The translations under genes and the position numbers were made by a program. Positions 8,062 to 15,494 of a stretch of 19,222 nt of DNA are shown here, piece by piece (the first letter of the stretch is position 1; each line of letters starts with the position of its first letter). The DNA is from CAYPHA01 sp964410215 (GTDB taxonomy: Bacteria > Calditrichota > Calditrichia > Calditrichales > CAYPHA01): positions 1-19,222 of the forward strand of contig CAYPHA010000081.1 in NCBI GenBank assembly GCA_964410215.1, given 5' to 3'. The notes under the pieces are model-generated. The model did no database searches. It saw only the letters and a list, made by a program, of their open reading frames with translations, and was not told the DNA's origin.

Positions 8062-10974
8062 TTAGAGCGCTTCCCCTGTAAAGTCGTAACTCAATTTCTT
8101 CTGGATGCTCAGGATTTGAGTGAAAATATTTTTTAGTGTGTTCTGTTCAATCTGAGTCAGCTCATTCGGATTGATATAATTATCCGCCGGAATATGCGTT
8201 ACGATTTGTCCTGTCTGATGTTTTAATCGTAAATATGTTAAATGATTAAAGGCCATCTTCAGCTCTTCATTCGTCGTTCTGTTGATAATCCCCTTTTCCA
8301 GCAAACTATCTAAACGTTCAATGCTATTTGCATTACTCACTTTGTTTTTCAGGGCGTAAATTCTGCAAAAATCACTAATCGGCATAGTCGCAGATTTAAT
8401 ATCGAAAGTTTCCTGGTGCTCGCCTTTTGACTTTAATACAATTTTACCTGTCAAACCTACCGGAGGTTTATGCAGCAGGCAGTTTTTGGTTAAATGCTGA
8501 AAGAAACCCGCCTGGCCTTCTGCTGTTTTAAATACATGTTTTCGCAACTGATTCGTTAATTCACTTTCCCCGTATATACACCTGAAATCAAAAAAGATGC
8601 TTAAATCAATCAAGTCCTGCTGTTCGGATTTTGTTATCCAACCGTGAAAGTATTCTTTCCATTTAGATACCGATTGACACCATTTTGGATTTTTAGCCAT
8701 GGCTTCGCCTTCACAATAAGGGTATCCGCACTCATTCAACCAATCACAAACCATTGTTCCCAGTTTATTAAAATATGCATGGACCCTATTCGATTGTTCA
8801 GCAGGCACATCATCATAGATAATAGCATTGTCCTGATCTGAATTTAATGCCTGCTCTTCCCTGCCTATGCTTCCCAGGGCAACAAAAGCAAACGGAGCCG
8901 GAGGAGGATCAAGTTCATCGATAGCGTAGGAGATCAATTTCTCAGTGATCGCTTCAAAAATCGATGTGACAATATGGGCAATCACAGAGCTTCTTGCTCC
9001 GCTATCAATTAACACCTTGACCAAACTCGGGAGTTTTTCTCTAACCGCGGCCAGTGCTTCGACCGATTCAGCCTGCTCAATTTCCCGCAGAAGATAGCTG
9101 GTAGAATGCCTCTGCACTGTGACCAATTCTTCGCTGCTGATAATTCCGACAATTTCATTTTCACGATTTTTTACAGCAAGATGGCGGGTATCATTTTCAT
9201 TCATGGCAAGAAATGCTTCAAAAACGAGTGAACCGGATGAAATCGTAATCAGAGGAGAACTCATTACTTCAAAAATCGGCCGGCTGTAATTATAACTTTC
9301 GGCAACGACTCTTTTACGCAAATCATGATCGGTAATGATTCCAACAGTTTCACCGTTTTCCGTTTTAATCAGGGCGGCACTATACCTGGATCTGGTCATC
9401 AAAGCGGCAACCTTGTGAATAGGTGTATACATATCACAGGAAATCATGTGCTTCAGAAAATGATTAATCGGTTGATTCAAAAAACGCAGGGAAGTTTGTA
9501 GTTCCACCAGTAAATTATCACGCTGTGCTTCGAGTTTTATTCGATCCGAAATATCGTCTATGGTACCGTCAAAATGATCGGGTTGGCCGTTTATATCTTT
9601 TACCAGTACAGCTGATACAGATACAACGGAAGTAGATCCATCTTTCGTCCTGATCTGTATTACACTGTTTTTAACAGAACCTTCATCAGTAAGCTTTTTC
9701 ACAAAGTTTTTCCTGTCTGCTTTTGAACAGAATAACTCGAAAAAGTTTAAAGAATAGAGTTCTTCTTCCCGGTTATAGCCGAGAATAGTGGCCATTGATC
9801 TGTTTGCTTCCAGAATTTTCCCACCGGATTCAATGCTTGACCTGAATACTCCGATTTTTATGCTATTAGCCAGAGACAGATATTTTTCCCTGTTCAGATC
9901 CAGTTCATCCTCAATTTGTTTATGAGGACTTACATCCTTCACAATAACCGTATACCCTGATTTTTGACCAAGCGCTATTTCTGAAGTATAGAGCAAAACA
10001 TCAATAATGCTGCCATCTTTGTGTTTTAACTGGGCGGCATATTGCGCATCCGGCTTTTTTCCGGAGGCAATTTCTCTGAAATACTGTGTTCCTGAAGTAT
10101 CATCATGATTACACAGAACGGCATTGAGATCTTTATCTGAGATATTATTTTCCTCATAGCCCAGCATGCTTAAAAGTGCCTGATTCGAATAAATATAGTA
10201 TCCATCCAATAACATGACCAAACCATCGGTTGAAGCTTCAACAAGAGCCCGGTATTTGGCTTCTGAATCACGAAGTCCTTTTTCGGCCGCTTTCCGTTTC
10301 GTTTCAATTTCCAGGCTTTGTCTGCTTATAAATACTAAAATGAAACCGAGTACAGCCAGAATGCCAAGTGAAAAATACACCAGATTACTGGTTAAAGACG
10401 AGATTTCTTCATTCACATCTTCGATATAGATGCCGGTTCCGATAATCCAGCCCCATTCTTTAAATCCCTTTACAAAAGATAACTTCGGAACAATACGCAT
10501 CGAATCATCTTTCCATTGCCAGCTATAATCAATGTAGCCTTCTCCCTGTGATTCAACGATATGTATTGATTCAACAAAGAGCTTTTTACCATCCGGATCC
10601 GTATAATCAGAAAGATCCGTATTATTAAGATCTTTCCTGTAGGGATGCATGATCATGACGGGCGTCATGTCAGTGATCCAGAAATAGTCCTTCCGGGCAT
10701 CCCCGTATCGCATATTCTCAATCCGCCTGATAGCCTCCTGTTGCGCTTCCGTCAGAGTGATTTTACCATCAGCCACCTCCTTATGAAATTCATCGAGCAC
10801 ACTCCATGCCGAATTTGTAAGCTCACGAATCATCTCGCGCTTTCCTTCCAGCATATAACCCTTTGTAGAAGGAATAACAACCATAAAAAGGAGTATGGTA
10901 AACAAACAGAATAGTAATAAGGTCGGTAAGAGAATTTTCAGGAAAAATTCTTTTCTTATAATCATCTTATCCAT
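8062..10974 (-). CDS. Membrane sensor: Cache-PAS-PAS-CBS-CBS-DUF294 nucleotidyltransferase-like protein
   Basis: A 970-residue multidomain signalling protein. A membrane segment (about 12-33) is followed by an extracytoplasmic Cache domain (about 34-195, with FWITDMTPVMIMHPY and GWIIGTGIYIEDV, typical of sCache_2/dCache_2) and a second membrane segment (about 198-217). Inside the cell come two PAS domains (about 234-350 and 362-480), a CBS pair (about 508-630, GIITDHDLRKR and GIISSEEL), and a DUF294 nucleotidyltransferase domain (about 650-800) with an intact signature: G701-S-I-G-R705-E-E, then S712-D713-Q-D715 (DxD metal-binding pair). A DUF294_C-like helical domain ends the protein. The DUF294 fold resembles the GlnD uridylyltransferase domain; substrate and target are unknown. 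Many relatives are cytoplasmic with cNMP-binding and CBS domains, so the Cache/PAS front end is notable. It lies downstream of the DUF4212/symporter pair, the usual context, but a terminator in between suggests its own promoter. Confidence 0.9.
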   Translation of the reverse strand: MDKMIIRKEFFLKILLPTLLLFCLFTILLFMVVIPSTKGYMLEGKREMIRELTNSAWSVLDEFHKEVADGKITLTEAQQEAIRRIENMRYGDARKDYFWITDMTPVMIMHPYRKDLNNTDLSDYTDPDGKKLFVESIHIVESQGEGYIDYSWQWKDDSMRIVPKLSFVKGFKEWGWIIGTGIYIEDVNEEISSLTSNLVYFSLGILAVLGFILVFISRQSLEIETKRKAAEKGLRDSEAKYRALVEASTDGLVMLLDGYYIYSNQALLSMLGYEENNISDKDLNAVLCNHDDTSGTQYFREIASGKKPDAQYAAQLKHKDGSIIDVLLYTSEIALGQKSGYTVIVKDVSPHKQIEDELDLNREKYLSLANSIKIGVFRSSIESGGKILEANRSMATILGYNREEELYSLNFFELFCSKADRKNFVKKLTDEGSVKNSVIQIRTKDGSTSVVSVSAVLVKDINGQPDHFDGTIDDISDRIKLEAQRDNLLVELQTSLRFLNQPINHFLKHMISCDMYTPIHKVAALMTRSRYSAALIKTENGETVGIITDHDLRKRVVAESYNYSRPIFEVMSSPLITISSGSLVFEAFLAMNENDTRHLAVKNRENEIVGIISSEELVTVQRHSTSYLLREIEQAESVEALAAVREKLPSLVKVLIDSGARSSVIAHIVTSIFEAITEKLISYAIDELDPPPAPFAFVALGSIGREEQALNSDQDNAIIYDDVPAEQSNRVHAYFNKLGTMVCDWLNECGYPYCEGEAMAKNPKWCQSVSKWKEYFHGWITKSEQQDLIDLSIFFDFRCIYGESELTNQLRKHVFKTAEGQAGFFQHLTKNCLLHKPPVGLTGKIVLKSKGEHQETFDIKSATMPISDFCRIYALKNKVSNANSIERLDSLLEKGIINRTTNEELKMAFNHLTYLRLKHQTGQIVTHIPADNYINPNELTQIEQNTLKNIFTQILSIQKKLSYDFTGEAL

Positions 10975-11202
10975 TACGCTGTTTTTTGTTTTTGTATAAT
11001 TTCGTCAATTAAGTTGACATATTCAATCGCTAAAGCCGGACTTAAATTCGTTACGAAAGAGATATCATATACTGAGCGTTTTTATTCAGGGAGAACCGGT
11101 CCCGGTTCCGATCTGTTGAATCACATGTACTATACTGCGGGTTATGATCTGTTTCCCTGGCAAATGGATAAAAAAACCCCGCTCGAAGCGGGGTTAAACA
11201 AA
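10975..11202 (-). other. Spacer between symporter and sensor genes
   Basis: A 228-bp gap on the minus strand. It holds the symporter terminator at one end and, presumably, the promoter of the Cache/PAS/DUF294 gene near the other. It also has a perfect palindrome GAACCGG-TC-CCGGTTC (11093-11108), a possible operator upstream of the sensor gene. No convincing coding sequence is seen; a short frame on the + strand runs through the terminator and has no recognisable family. Confidence 0.55.
11169..11196 (-). terminator. Intrinsic terminator of the symporter operon
   Basis: Read on the minus strand, a perfect 9-bp stem AACCCCGCT/AGCGGGGTT with a 3-nt loop (arms 11187-11195 and 11175-11183) is followed by a U-rich run (the complement of the A tract 11169-11176). 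It starts 8 bp after the symporter stop codon, ideal for Rho-independent termination. The separate sensor gene downstream therefore probably needs its own promoter. Confidence 0.93.
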
Positions 11203-12879
11203 TTAATTGGTAGCTAAATTATGCACTTTTGTTGCCAGGAACTTCTTAATTTCAAGCGGCGTCTTATGTTTTGACACCTTCGATCCAACGATATTTGCAA
11301 TGATTGCCAATGGGGCTCCCAACCATGCGAAATACCAGGCATTTAAATAATAATTAACAAAGTCCTGAAATGGCAGTATTACTCCAGTCTTTCCACTGAT
11401 AAAATATACCAGAGCGACAACGGTAACAGACGAACCCGCAATGAGTCCGGCCCAGGCGCCGGTTTTATTTGACCCGCTCCACCAGATACCGAGAAGGAAT
11501 AAGGGGAATATGGTGCATCCGGCCAGTGAGAATGCGACGGCGACCAACTGCGCAATCAATCCTAAATTCATCAGCGCAATAATAGCAACGCCGGCAGCCA
11601 TTAATATGGTGCCGATTCGTGCCATAAGCATCTGTACCTTTTCAGACGCATCCGGATTGATAACATTATAATATAAATCATGGGAGAACGCCGAGGCACC
11701 GGCAACAAGCAATCCTGAAACGGTGGAAAAAGCTGCCGAAACAGCGCCCGCAGCAAGAAATCCTACAATAAGAGGATAAATATCAGCGAGTTGCGCTGTA
11801 TACACAACAATGGCATCTTTTGCTAATTTCCCAACTTCAGGATTTGCGGAAAGAACTTTACCGAAGGCCGAGTATACCGGAGCGCTCCAGTAAAGAATAC
11901 AGATAAAGAACAAACCCCAGACAACAGACCATCTGGCATCTCCGGCACGGGGAACCACATAAAATCGCTGGATCACATGTGGCAGTCCTGCTGTTCCTAT
12001 CATAAGTGAGAAACAAATTGCCAACCATTGAAATGCGGTTTGCCCGGTAGCCGGATCCCAGGGCATAGCAAATTCCGGTGATGGCAGAAGGGCAAAATCA
12101 TGCCCCATTGCCGTAATTCCCTTACCCGGGGCAATTCCATTGACTATATCACTAATGACAGAACCATAACCAATCTGCGGAAAAAAGTAAAAGTACCCAA
12201 ATTTGTAAGCTAAAATAAATAACGGAATAACAAATGAAACTATGATAATTACATACTGAATTTGCATATTTTTTGTGACACCTAACATACCAGAAATCAG
12301 CGTATAGGCAAGCACGACAGATGCACCGATAATTACCGCCCAGGTATAATCAATTCCTAATATCCATTTAAACATAAGGCCTATACCGGCAAACTGTCCC
12401 ACACAGTAAGAGAAAGAGATAAATATTGCCAGACCTGCTCCAAATCCTCTCAGCCCTTTTGAATAATACCTGTCACCGATAAAATCCGCAGCAGTATATT
12501 TGCCGTAGCGGCGGATTTGGCCGGCCATCAGGATCAATAAAAGCACATAACCGCCTGTCCAGCCAACAACATAAGACAGTCCGTGATACCCGGCCCCATA
12601 CATTATAGCAGCCATCCCTAAAAATGATGCAGCGCTCATCCAGTTTGACGCAATGGCCATGCCGGCACCTACCGGCGATATCTTTCTTCCGGCAGCCCAG
12701 TAGGTTTTAGTATCTTTTGCCCGGTTAAAAAGCCCCACCATAATGAAAGTAATTAATAAAATAATTAAGATAATAGCCGGCCCGACCTTGAATTCACCTT
12801 CCAGCACTGTTGCCGACTGTGCAAAAGCATTACCCGAGATTGTTAATATTAAAATAAGTATATATATAAAGTTTTTCAC
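11203..12879 (-). CDS. Sodium:solute symporter, ActP-like (SSS family)
   Basis: A polytopic inner-membrane Na+/solute symporter, 558 residues. A signal-like leader (about 1-21, ending N-A-F-A-Q) precedes about 13 membrane helices, as in ActP-type transporters. Diagnostic SSS segments include the first-helix block around NWMSAASFLGMAAIMYGAGY (about 79-98), the YTAADFIGDRYY loop, the MIGTAGLPHVIQRFYVV segment (matching ActP GTAGLPHILMRFF) and AGASAFSHDLYYNV near the second Na+-site region. These point to a monocarboxylate or small organic acid substrate such as acetate, but specificity is not provable here. The start is GTG at 12879, chosen because GGGAGG sits just upstream with a 4-nt gap. It lies 28 bp after the DUF4212 small-subunit gene and is followed by a strong terminator. 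With DUF4212 and DUF294 neighbours it resembles the VC_2705-type symporter subfamily. Confidence 0.95.
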   Translation of the reverse strand: MKNFIYILILILTISGNAFAQSATVLEGEFKVGPAIILIILLITFIMVGLFNRAKDTKTYWAAGRKISPVGAGMAIASNWMSAASFLGMAAIMYGAGYHGLSYVVGWTGGYVLLLILMAGQIRRYGKYTAADFIGDRYYSKGLRGFGAGLAIFISFSYCVGQFAGIGLMFKWILGIDYTWAVIIGASVVLAYTLISGMLGVTKNMQIQYVIIIVSFVIPLFILAYKFGYFYFFPQIGYGSVISDIVNGIAPGKGITAMGHDFALLPSPEFAMPWDPATGQTAFQWLAICFSLMIGTAGLPHVIQRFYVVPRAGDARWSVVWGLFFICILYWSAPVYSAFGKVLSANPEVGKLAKDAIVVYTAQLADIYPLIVGFLAAGAVSAAFSTVSGLLVAGASAFSHDLYYNVINPDASEKVQMLMARIGTILMAAGVAIIALMNLGLIAQLVAVAFSLAGCTIFPLFLLGIWWSGSNKTGAWAGLIAGSSVTVVALVYFISGKTGVILPFQDFVNYYLNAWYFAWLGAPLAIIANIVGSKVSKHKTPLEIKKFLATKVHNLATN

Positions 12880-12907
12880 AATGCCTCCCGATCTATTTAA
12901 TCAATTT

Positions 12908-13615
12908 CTAGGTTTCTTCAACGACTTCATGTTTTTTGTTCAGTTTGTCTATGGCAACTGCATAAACAACACATAACACGACAAACAGAATCAAAAGGAA
13001 CTGTGCGGTGTACCAATAGTGAAATGGAAAGCCGAGAAATCTAAAATCAGTTAAAAAGCTCTGATTGTGAATTAAATACAGCTGCATAATTTCAGGTAAC
13101 GCTTTGACTGCCGAAGGACTTAAAGATGAATTTTCGACTTGTATTAAAGATGTGGGTAAAAGATCCCGCATCACCTTATCAAAACCATCCAAGCCAAGTC
13201 CGATACTGGCTGCCGCTATATCCATTACGTCATCATTTAAATCATTCTCAAAAATGGATTTTACGGAATCTGCCTGCATACTGTAGACGGCCCAGCTGAG
13301 CGATTCTTTCAAAACAGCTTTATGGTTGTCTTTAACCGCAATATTCTTCCCCAATACCATTAATAACGATTTAGCAAATTCCTGCTTATTCTCCTGTGCG
13401 ACATCCGTTTCTTCAACTACCCCGGGCCAGACGGAATTGAAATTTTCCAATGTTTTTTCCGGTTTAGGTGTGGTTACAATGATAAGTAAAAAGTGAAATC
13501 CAAATACTGCAACTGCCCATATCAGGGCCAGGCGGGAAATTAATTTTTTGTTACTTTTCGCATGTTCTGAAATAGGTTTAAAAAAATTAAAATCGTACTG
13601 AGTTTGTTCCGTCAT
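12908..13615 (-). CDS. DUF4212-type symporter small subunit with a large extracytoplasmic insertion
   Basis: A 235-residue membrane protein. Both ends fit the DUF4212 small subunits encoded before SSS symporters: an N-terminal stretch rich in Lys/Arg leads into TM1 (about 29-48, LALIWAVAVFGFHFLLIIV), and the C-terminus has the LGFPFHYWYTAQ block and TM2 (about 200-222), closing with the charged DKLNKKHE tail. Typical DUF4212 proteins are only about 80-100 residues with the two helices close together. Here about 150 residues (about 50-198) separate them, mostly helical, acidic and without cysteines, probably on the periplasmic side. I recognise no domain in the insert. The start ATG has a good ribosome site (AGAGG, 5 nt spacing). 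The symporter gene follows after 28 bp, so the two are surely co-expressed. The DUF4212 assignment rests on both ends plus context. Confidence 0.72.
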   Translation of the reverse strand: MTEQTQYDFNFFKPISEHAKSNKKLISRLALIWAVAVFGFHFLLIIVTTPKPEKTLENFNSVWPGVVEETDVAQENKQEFAKSLLMVLGKNIAVKDNHKAVLKESLSWAVYSMQADSVKSIFENDLNDDVMDIAAASIGLGLDGFDKVMRDLLPTSLIQVENSSLSPSAVKALPEIMQLYLIHNQSFLTDFRFLGFPFHYWYTAQFLLILFVVLCVVYAVAIDKLNKKHEVVEET

Positions 13616-14006
13616 ATTTTCCTCTCATTTAAAATTAAACCATTAAATAGAACTTTTACCGACTCGTTAAGAATTTCCTGTAACATATCTTAAATTATCT
13701 GTTCAGTAAAACAGATATATACCGATTAATAGTTTAATAAAGCTGCATTATCCGTATGATTTGAGCGAATACCATTATGCGCTTTCGTCTATTTTATACA
13801 ACAGAATTTTTGCTTAATAACGGAACAAATTTCAAATTAGCTCACAATATAGGAATATTTGATCAAAATTTCACAAAATATTTTTTTACCGTGGTTGATA
13901 TCTATAATTTTATGATGCACTTAATTTGCAATCAGGGTAGATTTTTTATATATAACAATTTTATTAGTTGGGGAGAAAGCCATTGTTCATCCTTTTTTCA
14001 TTGAGA
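13616..14006 (+). other. AT-rich divergent intergenic region
   Basis: About 390 bp separating the minus-strand symporter operon from the + strand secreted-protein gene, so it should hold divergent promoters. It is strongly AT-rich. The clearest structure is an inverted repeat TATCTGTT-6 nt-AACAGATA (13696-13717), about 80 bp upstream of the symporter operon start and so a plausible operator or hairpin. No gene is convincing; open frames here encode Phe/Asn-rich low-complexity peptides typical of AT-rich DNA. A GGGGAG sequence at 13970-13975 is suitably placed for a TTG start at 13983. Confidence 0.6.
13696..13717. repeat. Perfect 8-bp inverted repeat, possible operator
   Basis: TATCTGTT (13696-13703) and AACAGATA (13710-13717) are exact reverse complements separated by CAGTAA. 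The location, 80-100 bp upstream of the DUF4212 start in the divergent spacer, suits a dimeric regulator site. There is no U-tract, so a terminator is unlikely. In AT-rich DNA such repeats can also arise by chance. Confidence 0.4.
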
Positions 14007-15227
14007 ATGAAATATGTAAAGTCACTATTAATATGCAGCACTATCGGATTGATTGGTCTGATGCCCCCCAGCAACGTGTCAGGCGAAGAAAATCTTACCC
14101 GCCCGCATCCGTTCAGGAATCCTTCTTCTGCACTAATGCTTGAGCTGTCTGAAAGCGGTACCGATCCCTCGAAAATCGACTTTGCAAAGCTGCCGCTGCT
14201 TAGGGGCGATCACGCCGTCATCACACGGGGAAACACAAAATGGCATTTCAGGTTACACGCCTACCTGGCCTATGTCTACGATCAATACTGGTGCATGTGG
14301 AGTCATGGCCCGGAGGTGGAAGACAAAGCAACACAGCACGTACGATATGCTACCAGCCGGGATGGATTGCACTGGGAAGATCCAAAAGTACTTGCCGGTC
14401 CCTCGCGGCAGGATGGCTTTCGCTATATTGCCAGAGGCTTCTGGCTCCGAAACGACGGCAGACTGCGTGCGCTGGCAAGCCATGATGAAGCCGGCCGGTA
14501 CTTCGGGAAAAACCTGGAACTCCGCTCGTTTCTCTGGAATCATGAAGATTCGTCCTGGTACCCTGAAGGTGTGGTCTTTGATAATACAATCAATAATTTC
14601 CCTCCGAAAAGGCTGAATTCAGGTGAATGGATGATGACACGAAGGAACGCGGAACGCAGTGTTTCCTTTCTTATCGGAGGGACCAGACGTTTTGACCATT
14701 GGCAGGTTATACCCTTCTCAGGATATATGCTCAGGAGCGGTGCAAGACCCGAGGAGCCCTACTGGTACATACTCTCCGGAGACACACTGATTGGACTGTT
14801 CCGCGACAATAGCAGGTCCGGCAGGCTGCTGCGTTCCTTTTCTGCGGATAATGGAAGAAGCTGGAGTTCCCCGGTACGAACCAATTTTCCCGATGCCACA
14901 AGCAAGTTCAATGTCCTGCGTACGAGCAAAGGATACTATGTACTGATCAACAACGCTAACCCCGAAAAACGGAACCCGCTGTGCCTGTCTATATCGTATG
15001 ACGGACTGGTTTATACCGCCATGGCACGCCTGCCGGTTCCTGCACATATTGATGGAGTCACCTGGGAAAGCGGATCACAAAACATGGAGGCAGGTTATGA
15101 ATCACTCCAATATCCGCACGCTATCGAACATGATGGACATCTGCTGATTACATTTTCGCGCAGAAAGCAGACCGTGGAGATCCTAAAGATCGCTTTGGAA
15201 GAACTTGAACGCCTGCTTATTAAGTAA
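14007..15227 (+). CDS. Secreted beta-propeller protein with Asp-boxes, sialidase-like fold
   Basis: A 406-residue exported protein. The chosen ATG gives a signal peptide (MKYVKSLLIC..., cleaved near V-S-G). Longer starts are possible: TTG at 13983 has GGGGAG 7 nt upstream, and TTG at 13968 is also in frame. The mature part is rich in Trp/Tyr and carries Asp-box-like turns of the BNR/sialidase superfamily: SRDGLHW (from residue 117), SADNGRSW (from about 279, the best match to SxDxGxxW) and SYDGLVY (from about 330). This suggests a six-bladed propeller acting on glycans outside the cell. The FRIP motif and obvious Arg triad of true sialidases are not seen, so hydrolase activity and substrate are open; another Asp-box propeller family is equally possible. 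Sampled GC is clearly higher than in the left block (30/60 and 36/60 against 17/60), hinting at separate origin. No polysaccharide-utilisation partners lie nearby. Confidence 0.68.
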   Translation: MKYVKSLLICSTIGLIGLMPPSNVSGEENLTRPHPFRNPSSALMLELSESGTDPSKIDFAKLPLLRGDHAVITRGNTKWHFRLHAYLAYVYDQYWCMWSHGPEVEDKATQHVRYATSRDGLHWEDPKVLAGPSRQDGFRYIARGFWLRNDGRLRALASHDEAGRYFGKNLELRSFLWNHEDSSWYPEGVVFDNTINNFPPKRLNSGEWMMTRRNAERSVSFLIGGTRRFDHWQVIPFSGYMLRSGARPEEPYWYILSGDTLIGLFRDNSRSGRLLRSFSADNGRSWSSPVRTNFPDATSKFNVLRTSKGYYVLINNANPEKRNPLCLSISYDGLVYTAMARLPVPAHIDGVTWESGSQNMEAGYESLQYPHAIEHDGHLLITFSRRKQTVEILKIALEELERLLIK

Positions 15228-15334
15228 TGGAATGTTCACGGACCGTTTATCAGCCTTATCATTGACATAATATTTCAATAATGTTAATGCCGTCGGAAAA
15301 ATGCTAAAAGTAAATAATATGAGTGGCTCTTACC

Positions 15335-15394
15335 ATGAATTATGATCGTATGACCAAACCTGACCTGATTAAAGAACTAACCAGACTGCAAGAT
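15335..15394 (+). CDS. N-terminal start of the multi-PAS sensor, cut by the assembly gap
   Basis: Twenty codons before the N run encode MNYDRMTKPDLIKELTRLQD. The MTKPDLIKELTRLQ part is the classic short N-terminal helix that opens many multi-PAS sensor kinases (compare M-T-K-x-E-L-I-x-E-L), so this is very likely the beginning of the protein that resumes after the gap. The start could also be GTG at 15323 or ATG at 15350. The 107-bp spacer before it shows no clear promoter or terminator. Confidence 0.6.
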
Positions 15395-15494
15395 NNNNNN
15401 NNNNNNNNNNNNNNNNNNNNNNNNNNNNNNNNNNNNNNNNNNNNNNNNNNNNNNNNNNNNNNNNNNNNNNNNNNNNNNNNNNNNNNNNNNNNNN
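15395..15494. other. Assembly gap (100 N)
   Basis: Exactly 100 ambiguous bases. A round 100 is the customary placeholder for a gap of unknown size, and the coding frames on the two sides do not match across it, so the true missing length is not 100. The gap removes the coiled-coil linker and most of the first PAS unit of the sensor gene. Confidence 0.98.

Noticed and set aside
11014..11217. A 67-codon + strand frame between the sensor and symporter genes
   Set aside because: It runs through the strong terminator and over the symporter 3' end, has no recognisable family and no ribosome site, so it is very probably chance.
13777..14004. A 75-codon + strand frame in the divergent spacer
   Set aside because: It encodes a Phe/Asn/Ile-rich peptide typical of AT-rich DNA and overlaps the translation start region of the exported propeller gene.
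15262..15290. TTGACA resembling a -35 box before the multi-PAS gene
   Set aside because: At 16-18 nt spacing there is no acceptable -10 (TAATGC at best), and Bacteroidota-type promoters use a different consensus.
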